Shown here piece by piece: positions 17,784 through 26,864 of a stretch of DNA of 64,000 nt. Every line of letters begins with the position of its first letter. Position 1 is the first letter of the stretch. The DNA is from Psychroflexus sp. ALD_RP9 (lineage in GTDB: Bacteria > Bacteroidota > Bacteroidia > Flavobacteriales > Flavobacteriaceae), in NCBI RefSeq assembly GCF_017311165.1, contig NZ_CP062973.1:1922001-1986000 (forward strand), read 5' to 3'. The translations under genes and the position numbers were made by a program. A model generated the notes under the pieces. That model searched no databases, was not told where the DNA came from, and was given only the letters and a program-made list of their open reading frames with translations.

Positions 17784-19018
17784 TATTCTCGAGTTTTAAG
17801 ATTTAAAGTTCCTTCTATCTTGTTAATTGTTCCTTTAGGTACAATGACATAACTTACACGCAAAACCTTTTCTACTAGTAAATCGCTTTCGTTATCTATA
17901 TTAGCTTTACCATAGCTAATTTCACCACGACCTAGCATGTCTTCAAAAACTTGGTCGCCTATGTCTTCTAAAGCAACTATAGTTCCGCTGGAGAGCTTCC
18001 CTGTTTTACTATCTACATTCCATGTGGTTTTTACCTTAGGTAAGTAAGCGCGTCTTAACTCGCGTACCGCTTTATCGGCTACACGACCGTAAGCAATGCT
18101 ATGTTCATTCATGTTGTTATCTGCATCTAAAACAACTGGAGCACAAACATGATCGTTATTAAAACGTACACCCGCTAAGCCTGTATAATTCACACCAAAA
18201 ATGTAGCCTTTAGCATCTAAAGTGGCTAATTGATCTGCAATTTGGCTATTGGGTTGTCCCGCAATGCCGGGCTCTAACCATGCATTTCGTGTAGCATCGG
18301 TAAGGTTAAACAATTCATTGTTACCAATGTTTTCATGTACCTTCGCTTTTGCCAATACGCCTAGCGCTGTACCTACATCAGCATATTTTTGTGATGCTGC
18401 TGGCTTTGTCATGGCGTAATTGTAGTCTTGGCCACAAACTAAACTTACTTTGTCAGCTTCTAAGTCAACTAAATCTCTCAAGTCTAAAACACTAGACGCA
18501 CTAGTTGCATCTACACCATAGCCTTCTACCAAAATTTGTACAGGCATAAAGTTTTCAAAACTCCAATCGTACAATGCTTGAGCTAAAGGCAATGCGCCAC
18601 CAACAACAGCAGGAATTCCATCTACATTGGTGGTCATGAAATCTCTATCTAAAGCATTCACAAAGGCTATTTGCTTAATTTCCCCTTTAGCTTCGTTAAG
18701 TAAATTTTTTGTCGCATTAAAAGCACCATCATCAAAACCTAAGCTACAATTATATAGATACAGCTTTGTACCTTCACCTGCCATTCTATAAAATTCTGAA
18801 ACGTGACGAAAAGCAACGCAGCCATTATCTCCATCATATTGTTCATCCAAACCTAATGCTCTAACATCATTTAAATTGAAGACAACCCTAGTCGTTTTAA
18901 TTTCAAAATCAGGCAAATCATCTAAAAAAGTGAAAACAATTGCACTAACAGCATCTTCACTCCCTAAACGATTGGCGCCTAACTGCCCTTTATCAATTTC
19001 AACTCCGTTAAGACTCAT
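17783..19018 (-). CDS. contractile tail sheath protein, DUF2586-like
   Basis: The 411-residue protein fits the sheath family of Bacteroidota Mu-like phages. It has an N-terminal LGANRLGSEDAVSAI, a nucleotidyl-fold-like middle (DRDFMTTNVDGIPAVVGGALPLAQALYDW), and a C-terminal handle region (KVLRVSYVIVPKGTINKIEGTL). It shows that the phage has a myovirus-type contractile tail. It overlaps the upstream gene by 11 bp. Confidence 0.8.
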   Translation of the reverse strand: MSLNGVEIDKGQLGANRLGSEDAVSAIVFTFLDDLPDFEIKTTRVVFNLNDVRALGLDEQYDGDNGCVAFRHVSEFYRMAGEGTKLYLYNCSLGFDDGAFNATKNLLNEAKGEIKQIAFVNALDRDFMTTNVDGIPAVVGGALPLAQALYDWSFENFMPVQILVEGYGVDATSASSVLDLRDLVDLEADKVSLVCGQDYNYAMTKPAASQKYADVGTALGVLAKAKVHENIGNNELFNLTDATRNAWLEPGIAGQPNSQIADQLATLDAKGYIFGVNYTGLAGVRFNNDHVCAPVVLDADNNMNEHSIAYGRVADKAVRELRRAYLPKVKTTWNVDSKTGKLSSGTIVALEDIGDQVFEDMLGRGEISYGKANIDNESDLLVEKVLRVSYVIVPKGTINKIEGTLNLKTRE

Positions 19019-19364
19019 CTTTTCCAGCTTTTAGGTCTTCAATTTTATCTTCTATGGCAGCAATAGCCGTTTTACGGTTTTGACCTTCCATTTCATCTTT
19101 AAGCAATTGCTCAGCAACTGGCAATTCTTTTACAGTTTCTAAGTGTTCGCTTAACTTTGCTACACTCATTTCGCTAAGGGGTTCTTTATCTTCAGTTTTT
19201 ACCGCTTGACGGTTTAACGCTGTTAAATTTTCGTCTTTACTCAAGCTGTTTTCTGCTAAATCCTTACGGGTAAAAAATTCACCTTTAGGGTTAACATACA
19301 ACACACTCAATTTTGGGTAACGGCTAAATATAGCTTTAGCCTGCTTATTGATTTCTTTACTCAT
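19008..19364 (-). CDS. small phage protein before the sheath gene
   Basis: The 118-residue protein has an N-terminal segment (SRYPKLSVLYVNPKGEFFTRKDLA) followed by an acidic helical tail. Similar small proteins occur between capsid and sheath genes in Bacteroidota transposable phages. A head-decoration or head-tail joining role is possible. No family recognised. Confidence 0.6.
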   Translation of the reverse strand: MSKEINKQAKAIFSRYPKLSVLYVNPKGEFFTRKDLAENSLSKDENLTALNRQAVKTEDKEPLSEMSVAKLSEHLETVKELPVAEQLLKDEMEGQNRKTAIAAIEDKIEDLKAGKDES

Positions 19365-19409
19365 GATTTGTTGGTATAAAACCCAGCCTATTGCTAGACT
19401 GGGAATAGA

Positions 19410-20504
19410 TTAAACACTTGCACTTACAATACAGCCAATGGCTCTTGTTTTACGTGGCAACACAATGTAATTGTGTCTCACGTTATAGAACCAAGCTTGT
19501 AGTTGGGTTCCTGGTTTGTCTTCGTAGTTTTTGGTCATACCAGCAGCTCTAAACATATCTGGCGCATAAAAGGCAGTAGATACTTGGTAGTCTCCCGAAA
19601 CTGGTTCTGCTCCAAAACTCTTTTTGGTTAGCGTAGATAAAGCCATGTAAGGAGAATCTACATACCAGTAGGTTTTAAATCCATATAAACGACCATTTAA
19701 TAAGCCACCAACTTCGTCTGAAAACTGACCATTAAACTTGGTTTTTCCTAAAGCATCTTCCAGCAAATCGTTGTAGTGGTCACTACACAAAACTAAAACT
19801 CTTCGGTCTCCTGGTATTTTTTGTCCATCAAAGGCACGTTTTAACTTTAAAATATCTTTTAAAGTCATTTTTTTACGCCCTGTACCATCGTCTTCACCGG
19901 TTGTGGTTACTATGGGTGTTTTGGCGGTTTCGCTAGCAGGCGTTAAAGCGTGTAATGCTTTATTGTGCTTAACACGCATAATGGCATTACGGTGTTTTTC
20001 TTGCACCAATCTAATTTTATCGTAAGCAATGTACTCTAACTCATCATCGGTGACTTTGGTCGCTTTAGTTTTGTAACTATCTAAACTAATAGGAATATCG
20101 CCATCGGTTTGCCTTTCAAAGCCAATTGGGTAAGTGGTGTTATTAATGAGCACCTCAGGATCTGCACCCACATCTACTAAGTGAATAATTTCATTTTCAC
20201 CACGTGTAGCAGTTACAAATCTACTTTCGTCTGGTATTTCATTTAAAAAGGAAGCTTCTTCTGTAGCTCTAAAATCTTGCACCAGGACATCTGTCCAAAT
20301 TTGCTGATTTAAACCACTCATAAGGCTAGCTTGGGCTAAATTAGTTTTGGTAACTAACTGCACTCCAGTGCCCAATGCAAAAATTCCACTTCCTAAGGCA
20401 AAGGAATTTATACCGGTTACAGAACCTAACAATACACCTGCTATAATAGCAAGCAGTAGGTTCATTAAAACTGCTGTAAACTTAATCTTTCTTACTGTTT
20501 TCAT
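19410..20504 (-). CDS. major capsid protein
   Basis: The 364-residue protein has the capsid pattern of this phage group: IWTDVLVQDFRATEEASFLNEIPDES, a charged E-loop-like part, GDRRVLVLCSDHYNDLLEDALG and a C-terminus rich in strands. It follows the protease/scaffold gene. Oddly, the first 50 residues form a strongly hydrophobic, Gly-rich stretch (LLLAIIAGVLLGSVTGINSF) that may be removed by the protease. Confidence 0.75.
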   Translation of the reverse strand: MKTVRKIKFTAVLMNLLLAIIAGVLLGSVTGINSFALGSGIFALGTGVQLVTKTNLAQASLMSGLNQQIWTDVLVQDFRATEEASFLNEIPDESRFVTATRGENEIIHLVDVGADPEVLINNTTYPIGFERQTDGDIPISLDSYKTKATKVTDDELEYIAYDKIRLVQEKHRNAIMRVKHNKALHALTPASETAKTPIVTTTGEDDGTGRKKMTLKDILKLKRAFDGQKIPGDRRVLVLCSDHYNDLLEDALGKTKFNGQFSDEVGGLLNGRLYGFKTYWYVDSPYMALSTLTKKSFGAEPVSGDYQVSTAFYAPDMFRAAGMTKNYEDKPGTQLQAWFYNVRHNYIVLPRKTRAIGCIVSASV

Positions 20505-20506
20505 CT

Positions 20507-21610
20507 TTATTTATTGTATTTCTGGTTAAACAACTCTTCCCAAGCTTCTGGGTTTTTTGAAGCTAAAACTTCTAAACCTCTAGGGTCTTCTTTTTGCCAC
20601 TTGTCCCAATCCCAATCTGCACGCGCAGCATCACCAGGTTTAGCACTTTGAATCATACTACCAATGCCTAGAGACTGTTGAGTTGGTTTAGTGCTTTCTA
20701 AAACTGCTTGTAAAGCTTCTAAACCAGAAGTTTTACCGATGTTCATAAAGACTTGCTTTTTATCATCGTCTAGCTTGTTTTGTTTAGCATAGGCTTCTAC
20801 AAGTGTTTTTACTTGACCTTCTTTATGGTCATTGAGCTTTTGTTCTGCTTTAGCTAAAGATGCTTCAGCATTGGCTTTACCAGTTTCAAGTTCATTAAAC
20901 TTTTCTTGTAAAGCTTCCATTACTGCCGTGTCTGAACTATCAGCAGATACCGCCGATAAGGCAAAGGCGGTAATGATCATTTGTTTCATATTAATTTGAC
21001 TTTTTTGATTGATACTCTTTTTTGTAATTAATTGTGCATAAGCGTTGTAAACTTCTACAGCGCCTAAAGCATTGGGTTGATCTATTTTAATTTTAGGCTC
21101 TACACGTGCTTCTATAATTTCAGAAACAATACCTAAACTTTTGGCTTCATCAGCATCTAGCCAATTGTCCCCATCCATGTAAGATTCTGCTTTAGACTTA
21201 CTTAAACCCGTGCGTTCAACTAGTTTTTTTACAAAGTTGTTTTGCATCATTTGTAAAAGCTTTGCCTGTTTTTTTAAATCTTTTGCAGTTCCACCGCCTC
21301 CAGATCTAGGAGCGTGAATCATGATATAGCCATTTTCTACAATTCTTACTTCTGGTGTAGCCATCAGTAAAAATGCGCCCATTGATGCTGCCAAGCCTTC
21401 TACCTCAAGTATTATTTTAGATTTAGATTTATTGATGGCATTATATATTAAGTTACCGTCTATAACAGAACCTCCATAAGTATGTAAGCCTATAGTAATT
21501 TCATCAAAATTGCGTTGTAAGCGCTCAAAATGATACATGAATTCAACACCATCACCAGGCCAGATATTACCGTATGCTTTTAAGGTGTTTTCTTGGGTAG
21601 AAAAAATCAT
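20507..21610 (-). CDS. head maturation protease (ClpP-like) fused to scaffold
   Basis: Residues 1-165 are an S14/ClpP-type protease: GGSVIDGNLIYNAI, the catalytic serine S76 in GLAASMGAF, and H99 in IMIHAPRSGGGG. Residues from about 208 form a coiled, acidic scaffold (LQEKFNELETGKANAEASLA). An in-frame ATG at 20989 starts this scaffold part, so a separate internal scaffold product is likely, as with lambda C/Nu3. The capsid gene follows after 2 bp. Confidence 0.85.
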   Translation of the reverse strand: MIFSTQENTLKAYGNIWPGDGVEFMYHFERLQRNFDEITIGLHTYGGSVIDGNLIYNAINKSKSKIILEVEGLAASMGAFLLMATPEVRIVENGYIMIHAPRSGGGGTAKDLKKQAKLLQMMQNNFVKKLVERTGLSKSKAESYMDGDNWLDADEAKSLGIVSEIIEARVEPKIKIDQPNALGAVEVYNAYAQLITKKSINQKSQINMKQMIITAFALSAVSADSSDTAVMEALQEKFNELETGKANAEASLAKAEQKLNDHKEGQVKTLVEAYAKQNKLDDDKKQVFMNIGKTSGLEALQAVLESTKPTQQSLGIGSMIQSAKPGDAARADWDWDKWQKEDPRGLEVLASKNPEAWEELFNQKYNK

Positions 21611-21737
21611 TAGTTTGCTAATTTTAAAACAAACATAAAGCGAAGTATCTAGCCTAAAAAGATTGCTTGCAAGGCTTGCAACATTTTAATAAACAGAAAC
21701 TTAACTTTTACATCTTTGTATTAAATGTGTGCATTTA
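21611..21737. promoter_or_regulatory. divergent promoter region between the two late blocks
   Basis: The only gap between the minus-strand head-tail block and the plus-strand packaging block. It contains a tandem GCTTGCAA repeat (GCTTGCAAGGCTTGCAAC) and a TACATCTTTG stretch resembling a -7 box for the plus strand. An activator for late genes could bind the repeat; this is inference. Confidence 0.5.
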
Positions 21738-22169
21738 ATGAGTAGTAAAACAGCAAAAAGCAAGTTAAAAAGTTTAGCCGAACGCATGTTTATTGAAGAT
21801 GGTATGACAGCTAAAGCCGTTGCTGAAACCATTGGCGTTACTGAAAAAACCATCGGTAGTTGGCGAAGAATCGGCAACTGGGATGATAAGAGAGCTCAGT
21901 TTCTAGCAACCCCACACAACATTAAACGCCAAATTGCTAATGAACTTAGTAGTTTAGTTAATGGTGAGAAATCTACACTTGAAATGAAAGCCATTAATGA
22001 TGCTATCAAGGCTTTACAATCTATGAGCAATGAAACCTCTACCGAAGTTGTATTTACTGTTTTTAGAGAGTTTGACAACTGGATGGCAGATCAAGACCCT
22101 GATATGGCTACTCAGTTTTTAGAATGGCACAAACTATTTTTATTACATAAAGCCCAACAAGAAACCTAA
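21738..22169 (+). CDS. terminase small subunit / gp27-like DNA-binding protein
   Basis: The 143-residue protein, started at ATG 21738 (MSSKTAKSKLKSLAERMF) instead of the upstream GTG, has an HTH (MTAKAVAETIGVTEKTIGSWRR) and a helical C-terminus. It precedes and overlaps the large terminase gene by one base. The HTH probably recognises phage DNA for packaging. Confidence 0.75.
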   Translation: MSSKTAKSKLKSLAERMFIEDGMTAKAVAETIGVTEKTIGSWRRIGNWDDKRAQFLATPHNIKRQIANELSSLVNGEKSTLEMKAINDAIKALQSMSNETSTEVVFTVFREFDNWMADQDPDMATQFLEWHKLFLLHKAQQET

Positions 22170-23752
22170 TGAGCAAGTTAAAACTCAATAAAACATTAGA
22201 AAAAATGCTCCGTAATTACGATGAGCATTGCCGTTCTATTGAGCAAATTACACATGTTAATAACAATGAAAGCCCAGCTGAACGACGTAAAATTCGTTTA
22301 CAACTAGAGAAAAACTATATCGATTGGTTTGAAGCTATGTTTCCGCAATATGCCAACGTAAAAAGCGCATGGTTTCATAAAAAGCTGGCTAAAATCATTA
22401 TTAAAAATGATGTAGTTAGTGTATTAGCAGAAATTTACAGGTCTGGTGCCAAGTCTGTACATTTAGATTTAGGCATTCCGATGTATTTATATGTTACCAA
22501 AAGGCTTCACTTTATGCTGTTGGTTGGCCAAACTGAAAATAAGGCAAAAAAATTAATTAGCGACATACAAGCGCAGCTCACTCACAACCGCAAGTTTATT
22601 CATTACTACGGCAAAAAATTCAAATTTGGCGATTGGAGTAATGGCGACTTTACAACTACTGATGGTATTAAATTTATGGCCATTGGTGCTGGACAATCCC
22701 CAAGAGGTTTACGGGAAGGTAACCAACGCCCCGATTATATTGTTATTGATGATATTGATACGGCTAAACGTTGTAAAAATGAAGACTTAAGCCAAAAGCT
22801 ATTAGAGTGGGCTTGGGAAGACTTACGCGGTACTTTTGATGAAGGTAGTCAGTTTAGACGCTTTATTGTTGCTAACAATAACTTTCATAAAAACACGCTC
22901 ATCAATCAGCTTAAAATAGAGTTTGAACAATACAACCAACGCGCTCGAGAAAATAACTTCGATAAAAAACACTATATTGTTACAGTTCCAGCGGTAAAAA
23001 GTTTAGAAACTTTTGAACCTAACTGGCCAGAAAAAACAAATGCCGACTACTGGCGTGAAAAATACCTCACAACGCCTTACCGAAGCTTTATGCGAGAATA
23101 CATGCACAAGCATATTGTAGAAGGGGCGATTTTTAAAAATGAGCAAATACAATTTAAACCACGTAGGCAATTTAGATCTTATGATGCTTTAGTCTTTTAT
23201 GGCGACTTGTCTTACAAAGATGCCGGCGACTATAAAGCAATGGTCCTTATGGGTAAAACTGGGCGTGAATTTCATGTCCTCGATTGTTTTGTACGCCAAA
23301 CCAGCCGTAACAATGTAGCGCATTGGCTCTATGATTTTGTTGAAGACAACAACTTGCTCAACTACAATGTCAGCTATATGATTGAAGGCCTATTTGCTCA
23401 AGACGAATTTGTAAATGATTTTGACCTTGAGGGCGATGGCCGTGGTTGGTATATTCCTGTAGTGGCCGACAACAAAACCAAGACAGGTAAATTTGACCGT
23501 ATTGAATCTATGGCGGGTTACTTCGAGCGTGGCAACGTTTATTTTAATGAGCAACTAGAAAAGTCGCCAGATTGTCAAGAACTCATTAATCAACTTTTAG
23601 CATTTCAAAAAGGAAGCGGCGCTCATGATGATGGACCAGATGCTATGCAAAGCTGCATTGCTAAACTCAATACAGCAGCTATCATTAACTCTGTACCTCC
23701 TAAGGTAATGAGCCGAAAACAATGGATTAATAAACAAAAAAACAGGTACTAA
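22169..23752 (+). CDS. terminase large subunit (Mu gp28-like)
   Basis: The 527-residue protein has an ATPase part with VGQTENKAKKLISDI near the Walker A position and PDYIVIDDIDTAKR as Walker B. The C-terminal RNase-H-like nuclease part shows FYGDLSYKDAGDYKAMV and DDGPDAMQSC. It packages DNA into proheads by headful. The canonical GKT of Walker A is absent, as in several Mu-type terminases. Confidence 0.85.
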   Translation: MSKLKLNKTLEKMLRNYDEHCRSIEQITHVNNNESPAERRKIRLQLEKNYIDWFEAMFPQYANVKSAWFHKKLAKIIIKNDVVSVLAEIYRSGAKSVHLDLGIPMYLYVTKRLHFMLLVGQTENKAKKLISDIQAQLTHNRKFIHYYGKKFKFGDWSNGDFTTTDGIKFMAIGAGQSPRGLREGNQRPDYIVIDDIDTAKRCKNEDLSQKLLEWAWEDLRGTFDEGSQFRRFIVANNNFHKNTLINQLKIEFEQYNQRARENNFDKKHYIVTVPAVKSLETFEPNWPEKTNADYWREKYLTTPYRSFMREYMHKHIVEGAIFKNEQIQFKPRRQFRSYDALVFYGDLSYKDAGDYKAMVLMGKTGREFHVLDCFVRQTSRNNVAHWLYDFVEDNNLLNYNVSYMIEGLFAQDEFVNDFDLEGDGRGWYIPVVADNKTKTGKFDRIESMAGYFERGNVYFNEQLEKSPDCQELINQLLAFQKGSGAHDDGPDAMQSCIAKLNTAAIINSVPPKVMSRKQWINKQKNRY

Positions 23753-24174
23753 TGTTTTTACAAGAAGAAGATTATAGCGCGCTTATACGTGATGAAATAA
23801 AAGCCCTTTTACAAGAAGGCTACAGCTCTACAAAAATGAAAGCTGCAGAGCAAATGGCCATACATCAGGTTAAAAATTACCTATCTGGTAAATATGATGC
23901 TCAAAGCATATTTGAACAAGAAGGAACTAACAGAAACAGCCATATTGTTATGATTACAATAGACCTCGTTTTATATCATTTATACACTTCTACAATTCCT
24001 GACCGTATGCCAACCATAAGAGCCGAACGCTATCAAGATGCTATCGACTGGCTCAAGTTAGTTGCAAGTGGAAATGCTATGGCTGATTTACCTAAAATAA
24101 ACAAAGCTAATGGTGATGCTTTAAACGGTATAAGAATTAGCAGCAAGTACAAACCTAATAACCATAAATGGTAA
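23752..24174 (+). CDS. gp36-like (DUF1320) head-tail connector protein
   Basis: The 140-residue protein begins MFLQEEDYSALIRDEIKAL and includes RAERYQDAIDWLKLVASGN, the typical DUF1320/Mu gp36 signature. It lies between terminase and portal. The family is thought to act at the head-tail junction. Confidence 0.75.
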   Translation: MFLQEEDYSALIRDEIKALLQEGYSSTKMKAAEQMAIHQVKNYLSGKYDAQSIFEQEGTNRNSHIVMITIDLVLYHLYTSTIPDRMPTIRAERYQDAIDWLKLVASGNAMADLPKINKANGDALNGIRISSKYKPNNHKW

Positions 24175-24200
24175 TTAATCATTGATTAAATTCATTTTAA

Positions 24201-26735
24201 ATGAACGCATATAAGCAACATAAAAACGGATTATACCTACCAAAAGCTAAAACCAGCACTCGTAAAAAAGTAAACCCTAAAGTCGTTGAAATTGTAGAAG
24301 GCTTTAAAGATCGCTCTAGAAAAGATATTAGTAAATGGCGAAAAGCCATACAATTTACTCAGCTTACAGATAAGCCAAGGTTTCAAGACTATCACGACCT
24401 AGTCGATGATTTAATGACCGACGGCCACCTGCAGTCTCAAATCATGATGCGATTATCGGCAACACTAAATACAGACTTTCATGTTATTAATAGAAAATCA
24501 GGCGAAGAAAATGAAGAGCTCACCTTTTTATTTCGTCAAAAATGGTTTTTCGAATTTTTAGAAACGGCCTTAATGCAAATTATACGTGGTTTTCAACTCG
24601 TTGAGTTTACCAGCTTTGAAGGTTTTAAAGTTGGCTTAAACACCATACCACAACGCCACATTATACCCACCAAATCTAAAATTGTTCCTGACTTATCAGT
24701 CACTGATCAGTATATCAATTTTGATGATCCTAATTTTGATGCTTGGCTTTTAAAAATGGGTAAGCGCAATAACTTAGGTTTAATCAATAACATTATACCA
24801 GCTTTAATTTGGAAGCGAAATGTAGAGCAATCTTGGGCAGAGTTTTGTGAGCGTTTTGGTATTCCGCTTATTACCGCAACCACACCAGCTCGAGATAATA
24901 AAACCATAGACGAAGTTCACGACATGTTAGTTGGTGTTGGTGAGGCATCTGTTGGTACATTCCCGCAAGGCACCGATATAAAACTACATGAGGCTAATAG
25001 AACTGATGCTTTTCGCGTTTACAAAGAATTTATTCAGCTCAATACCGACGAAATAAGCAAAGTCTTAGTCGGCTCTACCATGCTAAGCGACCAAGGATCT
25101 AACCGAAGCCAAACCGAAGTTCACGAACGTAGCTTGAACGAAAAAATAGCCGCTTCAGATAAACGCTCAGTCATGTTTATGGTAAATGATCAACTTTTAC
25201 CTCTTCTAAGATGGCATGGCTACAATATTTCTGATGATGATGTATTTGAGTTTAAAACCGCTGAACAGGAAGTTGAACTCAGTAAACTATGGGAGATTAC
25301 TAATGGTTTACTAGCTCAAGGTTTTAATGTAGAACAAAACTGGATAAGCCAAACCTTCAATATTCCCATTGAAGGGGAACGCGTTGTAAAAACACCAGCG
25401 CAAAATCCTGAAAAAAAAAAGAATAAACCCAGCAATCTAGCCCAAAACTTTACCGATAAATATCCCGTTAGCTGTTGTCCTGAGCATTTACCAACTGCTG
25501 CCTGGAGCAATAGCACTTCTAAAAAGTTAAAACAGCTCACAGAACAACTTGCCTTAGGTATGCTCTCTCAAAGTGATGTAAAAGGTATTATAGGGCAACT
25601 GATCGTTACAGAAGCTTTAGCGCTCAACAAGGGCTTATACAACGGCTTTGGCTTAGCAGATAGCTACACTGGTCAAGATAATTTGGTGCTGCAAATGATG
25701 GAGTACAATATCTTCGATTTTGCAGCTTCAAAAACAGAAGCCAGAAGTTACGCCGTAGCCCAGCGACTTATCGATTATGAAAATGGTCAATTGAAAAATC
25801 GCAGCGAGTTTCTTCAGCAATGTTTACAAGACAACGAGATGCTGAATACCAATTATTTAAAAACTGAATACGACACAGCCATTGCCACAGGCCAAAATTC
25901 AGCAGCTTATGTACGTCAAATTAAAGATGCCAAAGAAAACGGTAATAAATGGGTACAATACCAAACCATTGGCGATGATGCGGTGCGCAGTTCGCACCGA
26001 GCCTTAGACGGTAAAGTCTTTAACATCTTAGAACCTGGTAACAAAAACATTTATCCGCCAAACGGCTATAATTGCCGTTGCGAGCTCGTGCCTTACACAG
26101 GTCAAGTAAATAACGTTAACCAAATGACATGGGACAAAGCTGAAGGCGTATTGGCTAATTCTGACAAAAACTATGTAAAAAGCGGTTTTAACATTAACCG
26201 TGGCGACCTCAAACAAGTCTTTACCCAAAAACAATTTTATAGGGACATAAAAGGCCTGCCTGATAAGATAAACGATATGAGCTTTGATCAGTATGGGCTA
26301 AAAAGTTTTAGTGAGCTTAAAGGAAAATATCCTAAACTTTCATTAGACGATAGCATTACAGCAAACAACGTCAAAGAACTGTTTAAAGGACTAAAGGAAA
26401 ACGATAAGCTTATGGGTTTTGATGATTATATGGGAAGGAAAATGACCATTAGCAAAAAAGCTTTTGACAAACATACTAAAGGAAAGTATGTGAATTCAAA
26501 TGAAAGAAGACATCAATTATTTCCACTACTAAAAACTATTTTAAAAAAACCAGATGAAGTCTGGTACAATAGTACTGTAGCAAACAAGTACCAATCTAGA
26601 TATATTAAATTCTTTAAAGATGAATATATTGTAGTGGACTGCTACTTAGACGAAAAACAAGGTTTGAAAATTAAAACTTGGTATCAAAATAAAATTGATG
26701 AAAAGCAGCTTAGGAAAGGATTAAAAGTAAAATAA
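24201..26735 (+). CDS. portal protein fused to MuF head protein and C-terminal toxin-like nuclease domain
   Basis: At 844 residues this is longer than a Mu portal. Residues 1 to about 430 match DUF935 portals (VDDLMTDGHLQSQIMMRLSA, then GSTMLSDQGSNRSQTEVHERS). Residues about 480-660 are a MuF-like minor head protein with QTIGDDAVRSSHRALDGKVF and NIYPPNGYNCRCELVPY. The last 110 residues (SKKAFDKHTKGKYV, then KPDEVWYNSTVANKYQSRYI, then KIKTWYQNK) resemble the Phage-Barnase-EndoU-ColicinE5/D-RelE nuclease domains attached to MuF proteins. The toxin could be carried in the virion. Nuclease call moderate. Confidence 0.8.
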   Translation: MNAYKQHKNGLYLPKAKTSTRKKVNPKVVEIVEGFKDRSRKDISKWRKAIQFTQLTDKPRFQDYHDLVDDLMTDGHLQSQIMMRLSATLNTDFHVINRKSGEENEELTFLFRQKWFFEFLETALMQIIRGFQLVEFTSFEGFKVGLNTIPQRHIIPTKSKIVPDLSVTDQYINFDDPNFDAWLLKMGKRNNLGLINNIIPALIWKRNVEQSWAEFCERFGIPLITATTPARDNKTIDEVHDMLVGVGEASVGTFPQGTDIKLHEANRTDAFRVYKEFIQLNTDEISKVLVGSTMLSDQGSNRSQTEVHERSLNEKIAASDKRSVMFMVNDQLLPLLRWHGYNISDDDVFEFKTAEQEVELSKLWEITNGLLAQGFNVEQNWISQTFNIPIEGERVVKTPAQNPEKKKNKPSNLAQNFTDKYPVSCCPEHLPTAAWSNSTSKKLKQLTEQLALGMLSQSDVKGIIGQLIVTEALALNKGLYNGFGLADSYTGQDNLVLQMMEYNIFDFAASKTEARSYAVAQRLIDYENGQLKNRSEFLQQCLQDNEMLNTNYLKTEYDTAIATGQNSAAYVRQIKDAKENGNKWVQYQTIGDDAVRSSHRALDGKVFNILEPGNKNIYPPNGYNCRCELVPYTGQVNNVNQMTWDKAEGVLANSDKNYVKSGFNINRGDLKQVFTQKQFYRDIKGLPDKINDMSFDQYGLKSFSELKGKYPKLSLDDSITANNVKELFKGLKENDKLMGFDDYMGRKMTISKKAFDKHTKGKYVNSNERRHQLFPLLKTILKKPDEVWYNSTVANKYQSRYIKFFKDEYIVVDCYLDEKQGLKIKTWYQNKIDEKQLRKGLKVK

Positions 26736-26740
26736 GGAAA

Positions 26741-26834
26741 GGATTTAAAGAAACCGTCCATGTAAGGCCAGAGGGAGTATTCAACATTTGCTTCCTTGTC
26801 GCATTAAGTGTTTATTGAAGGCTTCTTTAAATCC
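26741..26834 (+). other. structured non-coding gap after the toxin domain
   Basis: GGATTTAAAGAA (26741-26752) pairs perfectly with TTCTTTAAATCC (26823-26834), closing about 70 nt that hold further short complementary pieces. It lies between the portal/MuF/toxin gene and the tape measure gene, where an immunity gene would be expected. It may be a processing site, an RNA element or a lost gene. Confidence 0.5.
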
Positions 26835-26864
26835 CGACAATACAAATATACAAAATAATAAGTT

